Part shown: positions 46,284 through 55,343 of the stretch, piece after piece
How the letters are laid out: the number at the start of each line of letters is the position of its first letter
How positions within the stretch are numbered: position 1 is the stretch's first letter
NCBI GenBank assembly: GCA_001805105.1
Contig: MHEE01000015.1
Location: 334,778-398,777 of the forward strand
Direction of reading: 5' to 3'
Source of the DNA: Nitrospirae bacterium GWF2_44_13
Lineage (GTDB): Bacteria > Nitrospirota > Thermodesulfovibrionia > Thermodesulfovibrionales > UBA1546
DNA length: 64,000 nt
The notes under the pieces: generated by a model
The model's database searches: none
What the model was told of the DNA's origin: nothing
What the model saw: only the letters and a program-made list of their open reading frames with translations
Translations under genes and position numbers: made by a program

Positions 46284-47351
46284 CTAAAGCGGAAGGTATG
46301 CCTTGGGATTCAGGCCTGCTCCTGCAAAGTCCTTATTTAAAAAGTGATGATACCCTGCCGAGGCAATCATGGCAGCATTATCCGTGCATAGATTTACGGA
46401 TGGAATAAATATCTCTGTTTCCCTTTCATCACCCATTTCTTTCATTCTCTTTCTTAATTCGCTGTTTGCCGATACGCCGCCTGAGAGAGTGACACGCCTT
46501 ATGCCCTCTTTTTTTATCGCCCATTCTGCCTTTCTTACAAGCACGTCAACCATGCACGCCTGAAATGAGGCGGCAATGTCCTTAATATCATGATCCATGA
46601 TGCACGATTCACGATTCACGATATTTTTATCCTGTATCCTGCATCCTGTATCTTGTATCGTGTTCTGACCCTTTGCCCCTTGACTCCTTAAGTAATGAAG
46701 CACTGCTGTCTTCAAACCGCTGAAGCTGAAATCAAAGGATTCAGGAAGATACGGCCTTGGAAAATCTATCGCCTTTGGATTTCCTTCGGATGCAAGCTTG
46801 TCAATTATGGGGCCTCCCGGATAACCAAGCCCGAGAAGCTTGGATACCTTGTCATAAGCCTCGCCTGCCGCGTCATCCCTGGTCCTGCCGAGTTCTCTGT
46901 ATTTCCCAAACCCGTCAACACGGTAGAGGCTCGTGTGGCCGCCTGACGCTATCAGCGAGATGAACGGAAATCCCGGATGCGGTTCTTCCAGAAAACAGGA
47001 AAACATGTGCCCTTCAAGATGATTTACTGCGAGCAAAGGAATATTCTTTGAAAAACATAATGCCTTTGCAAATGAGCAGCCGACAAGAAGAGAGCCTATC
47101 AATCCGGGCCCATGGCAGACCGCAACAGCCGAGACGTCTTCAAACCCTGCGCCTGCGCCCTTCAATGCCTCATCAACAACAGGCAGTATCATCTCTATGT
47201 GCCTTCGCGATGCAAGCTCCGGAACAATGCCTCCGTATTTTTTGTGAATATCCGTCTGGCTTGAGACAATATTGGAAATAATTTTAGCGCCGTTTTCAAC
47301 AACAGCGGCAGCGGTGTCGTCGCATGATGTGTCTATTCCGAGGATAAGCAT
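46284..47351 (-). CDS. tsaD: tRNA N6-threonylcarbamoyladenosine transferase TsaD with a repeat-encoded insertion
   Basis: A 355-residue ASKHA-fold enzyme that makes t6A37 in ANN-decoding tRNAs with TsaB/E/C. Metal ligands are in HLEGH, with GIDTSCDDTA at the N terminus, IASGGHTSLY and LSGGVSANSELR. Family A sequence at residues about 230-254 (IQDTGCRIQDKN...SCIM) lengthens the loop between YLRSQGAKGQ and DIAASFQACMVDVL. No motif is disrupted. Confidence 0.95.
   Translation of the reverse strand: MLILGIDTSCDDTAAAVVENGAKIISNIVSSQTDIHKKYGGIVPELASRRHIEMILPVVDEALKGAGAGFEDVSAVAVCHGPGLIGSLLVGCSFAKALCFSKNIPLLAVNHLEGHMFSCFLEEPHPGFPFISLIASGGHTSLYRVDGFGKYRELGRTRDDAAGEAYDKVSKLLGLGYPGGPIIDKLASEGNPKAIDFPRPYLPESFDFSFSGLKTAVLHYLRSQGAKGQNTIQDTGCRIQDKNIVNRESCIMDHDIKDIAASFQACMVDVLVRKAEWAIKKEGIRRVTLSGGVSANSELRKRMKEMGDERETEIFIPSVNLCTDNAAMIASAGYHHFLNKDFAGAGLNPKAYLPL
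46590..46662 (-). repeat. Family A array, copy 11 (inside tsaD)
   Basis: On the coding strand: GATACAAGATACAGGATGC and on to GGATAAAAATATC, then GTGAATCGTGAATCGTGC and ATCATG. In frame, adds about 24 residues. Confidence 0.9.
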
Positions 47352-47362
47352 GGAATATTATA
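47351..47362 (-). promoter_or_regulatory. -10 box TATAAT 6 bases before the tsaD ATG
   Basis: TATAAT (complement of 47357-47362), then ATTCC, then ATG at 47351. There is no room for a ribosome-binding site, so a leaderless transcript is inferred. Confidence 0.5.
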
Positions 47363-47423
47363 TAAGATGTTTTATGTTTTAAGCTTGATTTAATCATTAA
47401 AATCTTGTTAGATAATGTGTTAT

Positions 47424-48179
47424 ATGACAGAGAAATCAGGCCAGTTGCACGTTACTTCAGACATTCCGCTCAGGTTTAATGTAAACATCAAGCTTGGAGA
47501 AAAAAGCTATCATGTCCAGACAGAGCACGGCGGAATAAAAGAACCCCTGCTCACAACCCGCATTTATCATAAAGGGGAAATAGTTTATTCAAAAAAAGCG
47601 GATTGCTCTGATATTATAGACGAAGAAGACTGCGAGGATAAGCTCCATGAGTTTATGGAGAATCATCATAATAGCGCCATAGAAGAATTTACAGCCCTAC
47701 TTAAAGAAAGCAGGAAAAAGACAGAGTATCTTGACGCCGCAAAAAAACTTCTCGCAAGGAAAAACAACAGGGAAGCCTTAAAGATATTAAGGGAGGCAGT
47801 AGAGGAATACTCCGAGGACCCGCTCATTGTATCCTATTACGGATGCCTCACAGCCATTGTTGATAAAAAATATACCAGGGGGATAAATATATGCAAGAAG
47901 GCTATGGAAAGGCTTGATCTTGCATTCCCGCCTATAACCAAGTCCACCCACACTACGCTGTATCTTAACCTTGGCAGGGCCTACGTTGCCGGCGGAGAAA
48001 AAAAAGCTGCCCTTGCCGCATTTAATAACGGGTTAAAGATAGACGGGGCTAATCACGACCTGCTGTGGGAGATTAAAAAACTCGGGACAAGAAAAAACCC
48101 TCCTCTGCCGTTTCTCTCAAGAGGCAATCCGATTAACAAGTACATAGGGCTTCTGCTCGCAAAGTTAAAGAACAGATAA
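47424..48179 (+). CDS. TPR-like protein with an N-terminal domain of unknown function
   Basis: A 251-residue protein. The N-terminal part (NVNIKLGEKSYHVQTEHGG, TRIYHKGEIVYSKK) looks like a small beta domain that I do not recognise. The C-terminal part has TPR-like helices and ends LGTRKNPPLPFLSRGNPINKYIG, shared with the protein at 34374. The ATG at 47424 is preferred over 47415 because a -10-like box overlaps the latter. No Shine-Dalgarno sequence. Confidence 0.7.
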   Translation: MTEKSGQLHVTSDIPLRFNVNIKLGEKSYHVQTEHGGIKEPLLTTRIYHKGEIVYSKKADCSDIIDEEDCEDKLHEFMENHHNSAIEEFTALLKESRKKTEYLDAAKKLLARKNNREALKILREAVEEYSEDPLIVSYYGCLTAIVDKKYTRGINICKKAMERLDLAFPPITKSTHTTLYLNLGRAYVAGGEKKAALAAFNNGLKIDGANHDLLWEIKKLGTRKNPPLPFLSRGNPINKYIGLLLAKLKNR

Positions 48180-48185
48180 AAATTT

Positions 48186-48392
48186 ATGCAGCCACCTATA
48201 AAGGAAAAACACTATTCCGAGTCTACAAGAAAACTGCATCTGCCTTGTCCTTATGCAGAAGAGACGGGAATTCGCATCCATGTTGTTATAAAAGACGGTA
48301 ACTGTTACCGCTCGGAGCAGTGCATGGCGCTCAAATGCAAATTCAACCGGCTTCAGTCGGATGTAAAGTCAATTCTTTCTCTTACGTGGTAA
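48186..48392 (+). CDS. Small cysteine-containing hypothetical protein
   Basis: A 68-residue frame six bases after the TPR gene. Four Cys (LPCPYAEE, GNCYRSEQC, LKCKF) could form a small metal or disulfide site. It ends three bases before the next gene. Tight packing supports a real gene, but no family is recognised. Confidence 0.5.
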   Translation: MQPPIKEKHYSESTRKLHLPCPYAEETGIRIHVVIKDGNCYRSEQCMALKCKFNRLQSDVKSILSLTW

Positions 48393-48394
48393 CA

Positions 48395-49039
48395 ATGCTA
48401 AAGCTTGCAAGAAATAACCGCGGTTTTATGGTTGAGCGCATTCTTCTCGTCTTTCTAATAATCATCGCCCTCACGGTCGGTGTTTCGCAGTATCAAAAAT
48501 ATGGAATAATCGGTGTTGTTCTCGGATTCTTAATTACAGTCGCAGGTGTTGTTGCAGCGTTCTTTGTATTGTTCGGAGCGCTTGACCGCATCGGCTACCT
48601 GCATGAAAAGCTGCACGGGAAAGCGTGGTACCGGCAGATATTAAATATCTCCAAATTGACTCTCATATTCCTGTTCCTCTCATTATGGAGCATGGCTCTC
48701 ATGGGCCTTGCAACTCTCAGATTCGAAATTCTGAAAAAGATTCCGGAACCGGCATTCCTCGCCATCACACTTGCTGCCGGAGCAGTTGCAACAGCAATCA
48801 GTTGGTTTTTAAAAGATGTCTTCTGGCCTAACTTCTGGAGGCTTTGCGGGTTTCTCGGTCTCTCAATCGCCTGTGCATTTTTCGGCATGGTCATCGGGCA
48901 GTCTTTTTTAACTTCCCCTGATTCCCAGATGCGCGCGGTTGACATAGCATTCATAATTCCGCTGATTGTTTACCTCTTTATGACATTTACAGGTAGGTTC
49001 AAGGCGGGCAGGAAACAAGAAGATGAAAATTTGCGGTAA
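48395..49039 (+). CDS. Hypothetical six-helix membrane protein
   Basis: A 214-residue protein with about six hydrophobic helices (first ILLVFLIIIALTVGV, last VDIAFIIPLIVYLFMTF). The N terminus ARNNRGFMVER resembles a prepilin cleavage site, but Glu is at +4 and the rest is polytopic, so it is not a pilin. No family recognised. Confidence 0.55.
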   Translation: MLKLARNNRGFMVERILLVFLIIIALTVGVSQYQKYGIIGVVLGFLITVAGVVAAFFVLFGALDRIGYLHEKLHGKAWYRQILNISKLTLIFLFLSLWSMALMGLATLRFEILKKIPEPAFLAITLAAGAVATAISWFLKDVFWPNFWRLCGFLGLSIACAFFGMVIGQSFLTSPDSQMRAVDIAFIIPLIVYLFMTFTGRFKAGRKQEDENLR

Positions 49040-49075
49040 CTTCTTCATCCCACTCTTGAAAACCCCGCATTCCGC

Positions 49076-49162
49076 TACCCCGTCAATATCCCCAATATTT
49101 CCCTATACCTCGCCGCTGTTTTTTCAACGATTTCATCAGAAAGTTTTGGGCAATTTTCTGGC
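49076..49162 (-). pseudogene. 3' fragment of purC (duplicate)
   Basis: It reads [20 protein letters not shown] and ends ILTG-stop, compared with [20 protein letters not shown] and ILTE-stop in the intact purC at 50395. DNA identity is about 85% over some 85 bases, and many differences are at third codon positions. It must therefore come from a purC copy that was under selection before being cut off. Confidence 0.8.
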
Positions 49163-49175
49163 GACATCTCCCTTG

Positions 49176-49184
49176 TGCTATAAT
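49176..49184 (+). promoter_or_regulatory. Extended -10 promoter of the SPFH gene
   Basis: TGC followed by TATAAT (49179-49184), about 24 bases before the ATG, with AAAGGAGG ribosome-binding site in between. An ordinary leadered promoter. Confidence 0.6.
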
Positions 49185-49207
49185 TAACAAAGAAAGGAGG
49201 TAGTATA

Positions 49208-50065
49208 ATGGATGAAAGAGATGTTTACAGGGCAAAGGAGGCAATGCAGTCTGCAATGAAAAAAGGGCCTATGAGACTGGCGCTGATTATTGGAGCAATT
49301 CTGGTTTTTTTCATGTTTTTAAATCCATGGGTTCAGGTTGGTGCAGGTCAAAGAGGGATTGTCCTTAATTTTGGCGCTGTTCAGAAGGATGTGCTCGGAG
49401 AAGGGCTGCATTTCAGGGTGCCTGTAATGCAGAAAGTTGCCTTAATGGATGTCAAGGTTCAGAAATCTTTAACGAATGCCGCTGCTTCATCGTCTGACCT
49501 TCAGGAAGTAAGTTCAGAGGTTGCGCTTAACTATCATGTCATACCTGATAAGGCAAATATTGTCTATCAGTCCATCGGCATACAATTTAAAGAGCGAATC
49601 ATAGATCCTGCAGTGCAGGAAGTGGTCAAGGCTGTGACAGCCAAGTATTCAGCAGAAGAGCTTATCACAAAGAGGCCGGCGGTAAGCGAGGCCATGAGAG
49701 CAAATCTTGCTGAAAGACTCATGGCGCACAACATAGCAGTTGATGCGTTTTCTATCGTCGGTTTCAGCTTCTCCAAGATATTTATGGAAGCCATTGAGTC
49801 AAAGCAGACAGCAGAACAGCTTGCGCTAAAGTCAAAGAGAGACCTGGACAGGATAAAGATTGAGGCGGAGCAGAAGGTTACAACAGCAAAGGCAGAGGCA
49901 GAGGGATTGAGGCTGCAGAAAACAAATATTTCACCGGACCTTATAGAGCTGAGAAAAATAGATGCTAATCTCAGGGCTATAGAAAAATGGAATGGAATCC
50001 TCCCCCAAGTTACAGGCGGTGGGGCAGTGCCATTTATTGGTGTGGGAGATATACATAAAAAATAA
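49208..50065 (+). CDS. Prohibitin-like SPFH-domain membrane protein
   Basis: A 285-residue protein: one N-terminal transmembrane helix (residues about 23-41), SPFH domain (VGAGQRGIVLNFGAVQKDVLG), then a long coiled coil (about 195-240). Prohibitin-type SPFH proteins form large rings on membranes and modulate proteases such as FtsH. Strong AAAGGAGG ribosome-binding site. It forms a unit with the zinc-ribbon gene, and both are bracketed by purC 3' ends. Confidence 0.9.
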   Translation: MDERDVYRAKEAMQSAMKKGPMRLALIIGAILVFFMFLNPWVQVGAGQRGIVLNFGAVQKDVLGEGLHFRVPVMQKVALMDVKVQKSLTNAAASSSDLQEVSSEVALNYHVIPDKANIVYQSIGIQFKERIIDPAVQEVVKAVTAKYSAEELITKRPAVSEAMRANLAERLMAHNIAVDAFSIVGFSFSKIFMEAIESKQTAEQLALKSKRDLDRIKIEAEQKVTTAKAEAEGLRLQKTNISPDLIELRKIDANLRAIEKWNGILPQVTGGGAVPFIGVGDIHKK

Positions 50066-50093
50066 ACGAATAGTAAGAAAGTAGAGAATCGCG

Positions 50094-50369
50094 TTGCTTA
50101 GATATGTTTTACTTATTATCATTACAGGCATTGCAGGCGGCATTATAGCTATAAGAAAAGGGCGCAGCCCGATATTGTGGTTTATACTATGCGCCCTTTT
50201 CCCTTTGCTTATTATTGTTATTGCATTGCTTCCACCTCTGGCAGCTAAAGGATATACCAAGAGATGTCCCTACTGTGCAGAGATTATTAAAGAAGATGCA
50301 AATTTTTGCAAACACTGCGGCAGGGAGCAGCCTATTGAGATGGTCAAGGTGCCCTCATATAAGGATTAA
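50094..50369 (+). CDS. Small zinc-ribbon membrane protein
   Basis: A 91-residue protein: two hydrophobic segments (residues about 3-19 and 28-50) and a C-terminal zinc ribbon CPYCAEIIKEDANFCKHCG. The start is probably TTG at 50094. It is 28 bases after the SPFH gene, so the two are likely one unit. Function unknown. Confidence 0.7.
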   Translation: MLRYVLLIIITGIAGGIIAIRKGRSPILWFILCALFPLLIIVIALLPPLAAKGYTKRCPYCAEIIKEDANFCKHCGREQPIEMVKVPSYKD

Positions 50370-50394
50370 ATCATGCCATGCGCTACTATAAAAC

Positions 50395-51273
50395 CTACTC
50401 CGTCAATATCCCCCATATCTCTCTGTACCGCGCCGCTGTCTTTTCAACAATCTCATCCGGAAGTTTGGGGCCGGGATATGTCTGGTTCCAGTCAAGCGTA
50501 AGAAGATAATCGCGGACAATCTGCTTGTCAAAGCTGTCCTGACTTTTTCCGGGCTTATAGTCCTTCATAGACCAAAAGCGCGATGAATCAGGCGTAAGGA
50601 TTTCATCAATCAGAAGCAACTTATCATTATAAAGGCCGAACTCCATTTTTGTATCAGCTATGATTATCCCCTTCTTCTCTGCCATCTCCCTCGCCTTTTT
50701 ATAGACTCTGAGGCTTGTATCCCTGAGCTTGTTTGCAGTATCATCACCGACAATCTTTCTCGTCTCATCAAAACTTATATTTATGTCATGCCCCTCTTCT
50801 GCTTTAGTGCTTGGAGTGAAAATAGGCTCATCAAGCCTTGCGGATTCAACAAGCCCGTCAGGGAGTTTAATGCCGCAGACTGTGCCTGATTTTTTGTATT
50901 CCTTCCATCCCGAGCCTGAGAGATATCCTCTAACAATACATTCAACAGGCATGGGCATTGCCTTCTTAACAAGCATGCTCCTGCCTTCAAGGATATCTTT
51001 GTATTTATGCAGAACCTTCGGATAGTCTTTTACATCTGTTGCAACAATGTGGTTTTCTATTATGTCCTTCATCCGGTTGAACCAGTATATTGAAATCTGC
51101 GTAAGAATCCTGCCCTTATCAGGAATCCCATTCGGAAGAACGACATCAAATGCAGAGACCCTGTCAGTTGCTATTATCAGAAGATAGTCATCTGTCTCAT
51201 AGACATCACGCACTTTCCCGCGCCTGAGGAATTTAACATCTTTTAAATCAGTATCCATCAATATTTGAGCCAT
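50395..51273 (-). CDS. purC: SAICAR synthase
   Basis: A 292-residue ligase joining aspartate to CAIR in purine synthesis. Seen are [54 protein letters not shown] and LTPDSSRFW. This is the longer fungal-like form of PurC, as found in many anaerobes. It overlaps the end of the ATPase gene by 16 bases. Confidence 0.96.
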   Translation of the reverse strand: MAQILMDTDLKDVKFLRRGKVRDVYETDDYLLIIATDRVSAFDVVLPNGIPDKGRILTQISIYWFNRMKDIIENHIVATDVKDYPKVLHKYKDILEGRSMLVKKAMPMPVECIVRGYLSGSGWKEYKKSGTVCGIKLPDGLVESARLDEPIFTPSTKAEEGHDINISFDETRKIVGDDTANKLRDTSLRVYKKAREMAEKKGIIIADTKMEFGLYNDKLLLIDEILTPDSSRFWSMKDYKPGKSQDSFDKQIVRDYLLTLDWNQTYPGPKLPDEIVEKTAARYREIWGILTE

Positions 51274-53987
51274 TGCTTCCTCCTGAAAAACTTTTCTAAT
51301 TCAACAGCAAAGAACACAACAGATGACACGCCTATTGTAATCATCAATTCATTAAAACTCAACGGCTCTGTTTTAAATATCGGATTAAAGAAAGGCACAT
51401 ATATCGTTGCCATTTGCAAGGCAAAACTCAGGAGAACAGCGCCAAGCATTGCCTTGTTTGAGAAAAATCCTATTTTGCACAAAGACTCCTTCTCTGACCT
51501 TATTGCAAGGGCATTGCCAAGCTGCGTAAGACATAATACCGTGAACACCATTGTCTGCCAGTGCGAATTGCCTGTTTTAATAGACCATGCCTGAACAGAC
51601 AAAGTGAGCGCCGCCATCAAAAGCCCAACCCATATCGCAAAGAAGCCAAGGCCGCCTGCAAATATGCTTTCCTTAGGGTCGCGCGGAGGCCTCTTCATCA
51701 CATCGGTTTCGGCAGGCTCAACAGAGAGCGCAAGCGCAGGAAGCCCGTCAGTCATCAGATTTATCCATAAAATATGAATCGGAAGCAAAGGGATAGGAAG
51801 GCCGATTAAAGGAGCAAGGAACAGAGTCCATAGCTCTCCTGAATTTGTTGAGAGGAGATATTTAACGAATTTTCTTATGTTGTCATATATCTTTCTTCCC
51901 TCTTTTACTGCCTTTACAATAGTCGCAAAATTATCATCAAGGAGAATCATGTGGCTTGCTTCCTTTGCCACATCAGTGCCTGTGATTCCCATTGAAATCC
52001 CGATGTCTGCTCTTTTTAGTGCCGGAGCGTCATTTACGCCGTCGCCTGTCATTGCGATGAACTGCCCCTTGTCCTGAAGCGCTTTAACAATCTTCAGCTT
52101 CTGTTCTGGCGCAACACGCGCATAGACCTTTATGCCCTCAACCCTTTCCTCTAATTCTTGTAAGGATAACTTCTCAAGTTCTCTTCCCGTTATGGTGTTA
52201 AAGTGCACATCATCTTCCTCAATAATGCCTATCCTTCTTGCAATGGTCCAGGCTGTAATAGGATGGTCGCCTGTAATCATTACAGGTATTATCCCTGCCT
52301 TCTTGCACATGGAGACTGCTTCTTTTGCCTCTTCCCTCGGAGGGTCCATTATTCCTACAAGGCCAATGATTATAAGCCCTCTTTCCACATTCTCATGGGA
52401 CATGTCTAAGGGGATATCATCCCATCCCCTCATTGCAATGCCGAGAACCCTGAGTCCGTCAGCAGCCATCCTTTCATTAACCCTGTGAATATCTTCCCTG
52501 TCTATCTTTACTATCTCGCCTTTTTTGAGGATGCCGTCTGATTTTTCCATAAGAACTTCAATCGCGCCTTTGGTGAAAGATATGAAAGATGCATGATTCA
52601 TGATGCCAGATGCACGATTTTTTCCATCTTGTATCCTGTATCCTGTCTCCTCGGCGACTCGCCCGAGGCGAGCATCCTGCATCTTGTGAAATGTTGTCAT
52701 GCATTTTCTCTCGGAATCAAACGGTATCTCCTCAACCCTCGGGAACAACTCTTCACGTGAAGACTTATCAAATCCGTTTTCTCTGGCAGCAGAAAAAAGA
52801 GCAACCTCTGTGGGGTCGCCTATGATATTCCCATCCCTGTCAGCTTTTGCGTCATTGCTTAAAGCGAGAGCGTTCAAAAGAGTTGAAAGATGCGGGTTAG
52901 AAACTAAAAGTTTTTCCACTCCTCTGTTTCCCAATTTTTCATTCTCAATAAGTTCCCCGTTAACATACATTTCTTCCACACTCATCCTGTTCTGTGTAAG
53001 GGTTCCTGTCTTGTCAGAGCATATATATGTAACAGAGCCGAGGGTCTCAACGGCAGGAAGTTTTCTTATCAGGGCATTCTGCTTAACCATCTTCCTTGCG
53101 CCGATTGCAAGGGATATGGTCACAACTGCAGGCAGCGCCTCAGGTATTGCGGCAACAGCAAGGGATATCGCGGTGAGGAACATGACAATAGGCTGCTCTC
53201 CCCTGAAAACTCCGATACTGAAAACAACGGCACATATGGCAAGAATCGCAAGAGCAAGACGCTGGCCGAATCCGGCAAGTCTTTTCTGTAGGGGTGTTTT
53301 TACCTCTTCTTCTTCCTGAAGCATTTTGGCAATTCTTCCAAGCTCTGTATCCATGCCTGTTGCCGTAACAATTCCGCTTCCCCTTCCATAAGCAACCATT
53401 GTCCCCTTATATGCCATATTCTTTCTGTCACCTAATGGAATTGTTTCATCCTGAAGCGCACCTGTATGCTTATCAACCGGGACTGACTCTCCGGTAAGCG
53501 CTGCCTCTTCCAGTCTCAGCTGTGCCGTCTCAACCAGTCTCATGTCAGCGGGAACAAAACTTCCTGCATCCAGCAGTACAATATCTCCGGGAACAATCTC
53601 TGACGCGGGAATTCCGGCATGAACCCCATCTCGTATAACAGTTGCCGTGGGCGCTGACATCCTCTTAAGCGCAGCCATCGCCTTCTCAGCCCTGTATTCC
53701 TGAATAAAGCCTATGACAGCGTTAAGAATAACTATTACGGCTATTGCGATTGTGTCTGAAGGCTCGCCGATAATCCCTGATATCACTGCTGCTGCAATCA
53801 GGACAAGAATCATGAAGTCCCTGAACTGGTCGAGGAACATCATCAGCGGAGTTTTCTTCTTTTTTTCTTTCAGTTCGTTGGGACCGTATTCGGCAAGACG
53901 CTTTTGCGCCTCTTCAGAGGAAATGCCTTGAATGGACGAGTTGAGAGCCTCTATGGCTTCGTTTGTATCTTTACGGTGCCAGTGCAT
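51258..53987 (-). CDS. Cation-transporting P-type ATPase (P2, calcium-pump-like) with a repeat-encoded insertion
   Basis: A 909-residue pump: N-terminal cation ATPase domain, TGES in the actuator loop, phosphorylation site [16 protein letters not shown] in the nucleotide domain ([10 protein letters not shown]), [22 protein letters not shown], and ten predicted helices with a PEALPAVVT segment in helix 4. It resembles PacL-type Ca2+ pumps. The ion is inferred. Residues about 434-467 are written by a family A array in a loop of the nucleotide-binding domain, just before FISFTKGA. Confidence 0.92.
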   Translation of the reverse strand: MHWHRKDTNEAIEALNSSIQGISSEEAQKRLAEYGPNELKEKKKKTPLMMFLDQFRDFMILVLIAAAVISGIIGEPSDTIAIAVIVILNAVIGFIQEYRAEKAMAALKRMSAPTATVIRDGVHAGIPASEIVPGDIVLLDAGSFVPADMRLVETAQLRLEEAALTGESVPVDKHTGALQDETIPLGDRKNMAYKGTMVAYGRGSGIVTATGMDTELGRIAKMLQEEEEVKTPLQKRLAGFGQRLALAILAICAVVFSIGVFRGEQPIVMFLTAISLAVAAIPEALPAVVTISLAIGARKMVKQNALIRKLPAVETLGSVTYICSDKTGTLTQNRMSVEEMYVNGELIENEKLGNRGVEKLLVSNPHLSTLLNALALSNDAKADRDGNIIGDPTEVALFSAARENGFDKSSREELFPRVEEIPFDSERKCMTTFHKMQDARLGRVAEETGYRIQDGKNRASGIMNHASFISFTKGAIEVLMEKSDGILKKGEIVKIDREDIHRVNERMAADGLRVLGIAMRGWDDIPLDMSHENVERGLIIIGLVGIMDPPREEAKEAVSMCKKAGIIPVMITGDHPITAWTIARRIGIIEEDDVHFNTITGRELEKLSLQELEERVEGIKVYARVAPEQKLKIVKALQDKGQFIAMTGDGVNDAPALKRADIGISMGITGTDVAKEASHMILLDDNFATIVKAVKEGRKIYDNIRKFVKYLLSTNSGELWTLFLAPLIGLPIPLLPIHILWINLMTDGLPALALSVEPAETDVMKRPPRDPKESIFAGGLGFFAIWVGLLMAALTLSVQAWSIKTGNSHWQTMVFTVLCLTQLGNALAIRSEKESLCKIGFFSNKAMLGAVLLSFALQMATIYVPFFNPIFKTEPLSFNELMITIGVSSVVFFAVELEKFFRRKQWLKY
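52588..52687 (-). repeat. Family A array, copy 12 (inside the P-type ATPase) with nested hairpin
   Basis: On the coding strand: CAAGATGCAGGATG, a GC-rich palindrome (CTCGCCTCGGGCGAG, 52658-52672, plus TCGCCGAGGAG), further left units, centre GATGGAAAAAATC, right units. It is in frame, encoding [20 protein letters not shown] and then SGIMNHAS. Confidence 0.88.
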
Positions 53988-54035
53988 TAAGAACCTTAGC
54001 CATGCAGTATTAAAAACTTTTCTGATTTCATTGTA

Positions 54036-54488
54036 TCATTCTTTTTTACCGAAATGGCTGAATGCTATCAATGCTGCCGAGACAACAGCTACCGAAATGC
54101 CAAAGTAATAGGTGCCCTGCGGGTCTCTCCATTCAACAAGATGCTTTAAGAATGTGACAGCCATGACAAGAATTATAACGCTGCCCAGCTTTGTCTTAAG
54201 GTCATAGAGGTTATGTATCACAAGCCAATCAGGAAGACTTATACTTCCTATGAACAGTTCGTACATGCCGACCGAGAATACTAAAAGGGCAGTGGCTATG
54301 AGGAATGTATCCATGAGTTCTATAAGTGCCACCGCAGCAGACAAATCTTTGCCGTAAGTCTTAATAAGGTTTATTAAGATGAAGATGACCTTAAAACCGC
54401 CCCACAAAAAAGCAACTGCGGAAGCTGCAAACGAAGCGGCTACCGCGATCAGTATCAGATATTTGCTCTTTTCCAGAAGTTTTTCCAT
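54036..54488 (-). CDS. UPF0114 (YqhA-like) membrane protein
   Basis: A 150-residue protein with four hydrophobic helices. MEKLLEKSKYLILIAV and FLIATALLVFSVGMYELFIG and PDWLVIHNLYDLKTKLGSVI are UPF0114 hallmarks. The start at 54488 is chosen because AGGAGG lies 7 bases upstream. A 26-codon longer frame lacks both conservation and a ribosome-binding site. Function unknown. Confidence 0.85.
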   Translation of the reverse strand: MEKLLEKSKYLILIAVAASFAASAVAFLWGGFKVIFILINLIKTYGKDLSAAVALIELMDTFLIATALLVFSVGMYELFIGSISLPDWLVIHNLYDLKTKLGSVIILVMAVTFLKHLVEWRDPQGTYYFGISVAVVSAALIAFSHFGKKE

Positions 54489-54597
54489 TTTAATGCCTCC
54501 TATAAAAAAACCTCTATCACGTTCGCCCCAGTGATAAAGGCCCTTGAATGCATATAACCTATCCAAAAACTAAAGTGTATGTCAAGAACTTACTAAC

Positions 54598-54687
54598 TGG
54601 CGGAGAGGGAGGGATTTGAACCCCCGGTGAAGTTGCCCCCACAACGGTTTTCGAGACCGCCCCATTCAGCCTCTCTGGCACCTCTCC
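54598..54687 (-). tRNA. tRNA-Ser (anticodon CGA)
   Basis: A 90-base type II tRNA with a long variable arm. Acceptor GGAGAGG/CCTCTCC, anticodon loop CTCGAAA, CCA encoded. Confidence 0.96.
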
Positions 54688-54697
54688 AACATCACTT

Positions 54698-54732
54698 TTC
54701 AGTGAATAGTGAACAGTTGTTAGTTTACAACA
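54698..54732. repeat. Family E heptamer run next to tRNA-Ser(CGA)
   Basis: CAGTGAA, TAGTGAA, CAGTTGT and TAGTTTA follow in 7-base register, just upstream of the tRNA. Confidence 0.55.
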
Positions 54733-54787
54733 AGATAAAAAATTAAGGAATAAGAAGCAGGCATGTTGGGTGAAAAAGCTTTAAGAA

Positions 54788-55243
54788 TTATCTGCGCTCT
54801 TTAAAAAATTTTTGGAGTATTAAAGCGCACTCTTTCTCGAGGACTCCTGAGACAACCTCAACCTGATGATTAAGCCTTCTGTCATCCAGAAGTTTATAAA
54901 GGCTGTCTACTGCTCCGCCTTTTTCATCTTTACAGCCGTAAACAAGCCTGCCGAGCCTTGCATTCACCATCGAACCCGCACACATAATACACGGCTCTTT
55001 TGTCACATAGAGGGTGGCTTCAGTTAACCGCCAGCTGCTGCCCCTTTCTGCTCCGCTTCTTACTGCAATAAGCTCTGCGTGCGCAGTAGGGTCTTTTGAT
55101 GATTCCCGTGTGTTGTGCGCCCGGGAAATAACAACATCTTTACTGACAAGAACAGCTCCGACAGGTACCTCACCTCCAGAAAAAGCAAGACCTGCTTCTT
55201 CAAGAGCCAGCCTCATGAAAAATACATCTTTGTCAGTAATCAT
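54788..55243 (-). CDS. tadA: tRNA-specific adenosine deaminase TadA
   Basis: A 151-residue zinc deaminase that converts A34 to inosine in tRNA-Arg(ACG). Zinc and proton shuttle HAELIAV, and PCIMCAGS. AAGGG ribosome-binding site. The gene for its expected substrate, tRNA-Arg(ACG), ends 11 bases upstream on the same strand. Confidence 0.96.
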   Translation of the reverse strand: MITDKDVFFMRLALEEAGLAFSGGEVPVGAVLVSKDVVISRAHNTRESSKDPTAHAELIAVRSGAERGSSWRLTEATLYVTKEPCIMCAGSMVNARLGRLVYGCKDEKGGAVDSLYKLLDDRRLNHQVEVVSGVLEKECALILQKFFKERR

Positions 55244-55254
55244 TGAACCCTTTT

Positions 55255-55331
55255 TGGCGCGCCCAGAGGGATTCGAACCCCCAGCCTGCGGATTCGTAGT
55301 CCGACGCTCTATCCAGTTGAGCTATGGGCGC
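55255..55331 (-). tRNA. tRNA-Arg (anticodon ACG)
   Basis: A 77-base cloverleaf with CCA encoded. Acceptor GCGCCCA/TGGGCGC, anticodon loop CTACGAA. A34 is the TadA target, and tadA follows directly. Confidence 0.97.
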
Positions 55332-55343
55332 ATTGCCGGATTA

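Noticed and set aside
48395-48500. Prepilin signal in the six-helix protein (NNRGFMVER)
   Set aside because: Glu is at +4, not +5, and the protein has six membrane helices, unlike any pilin.
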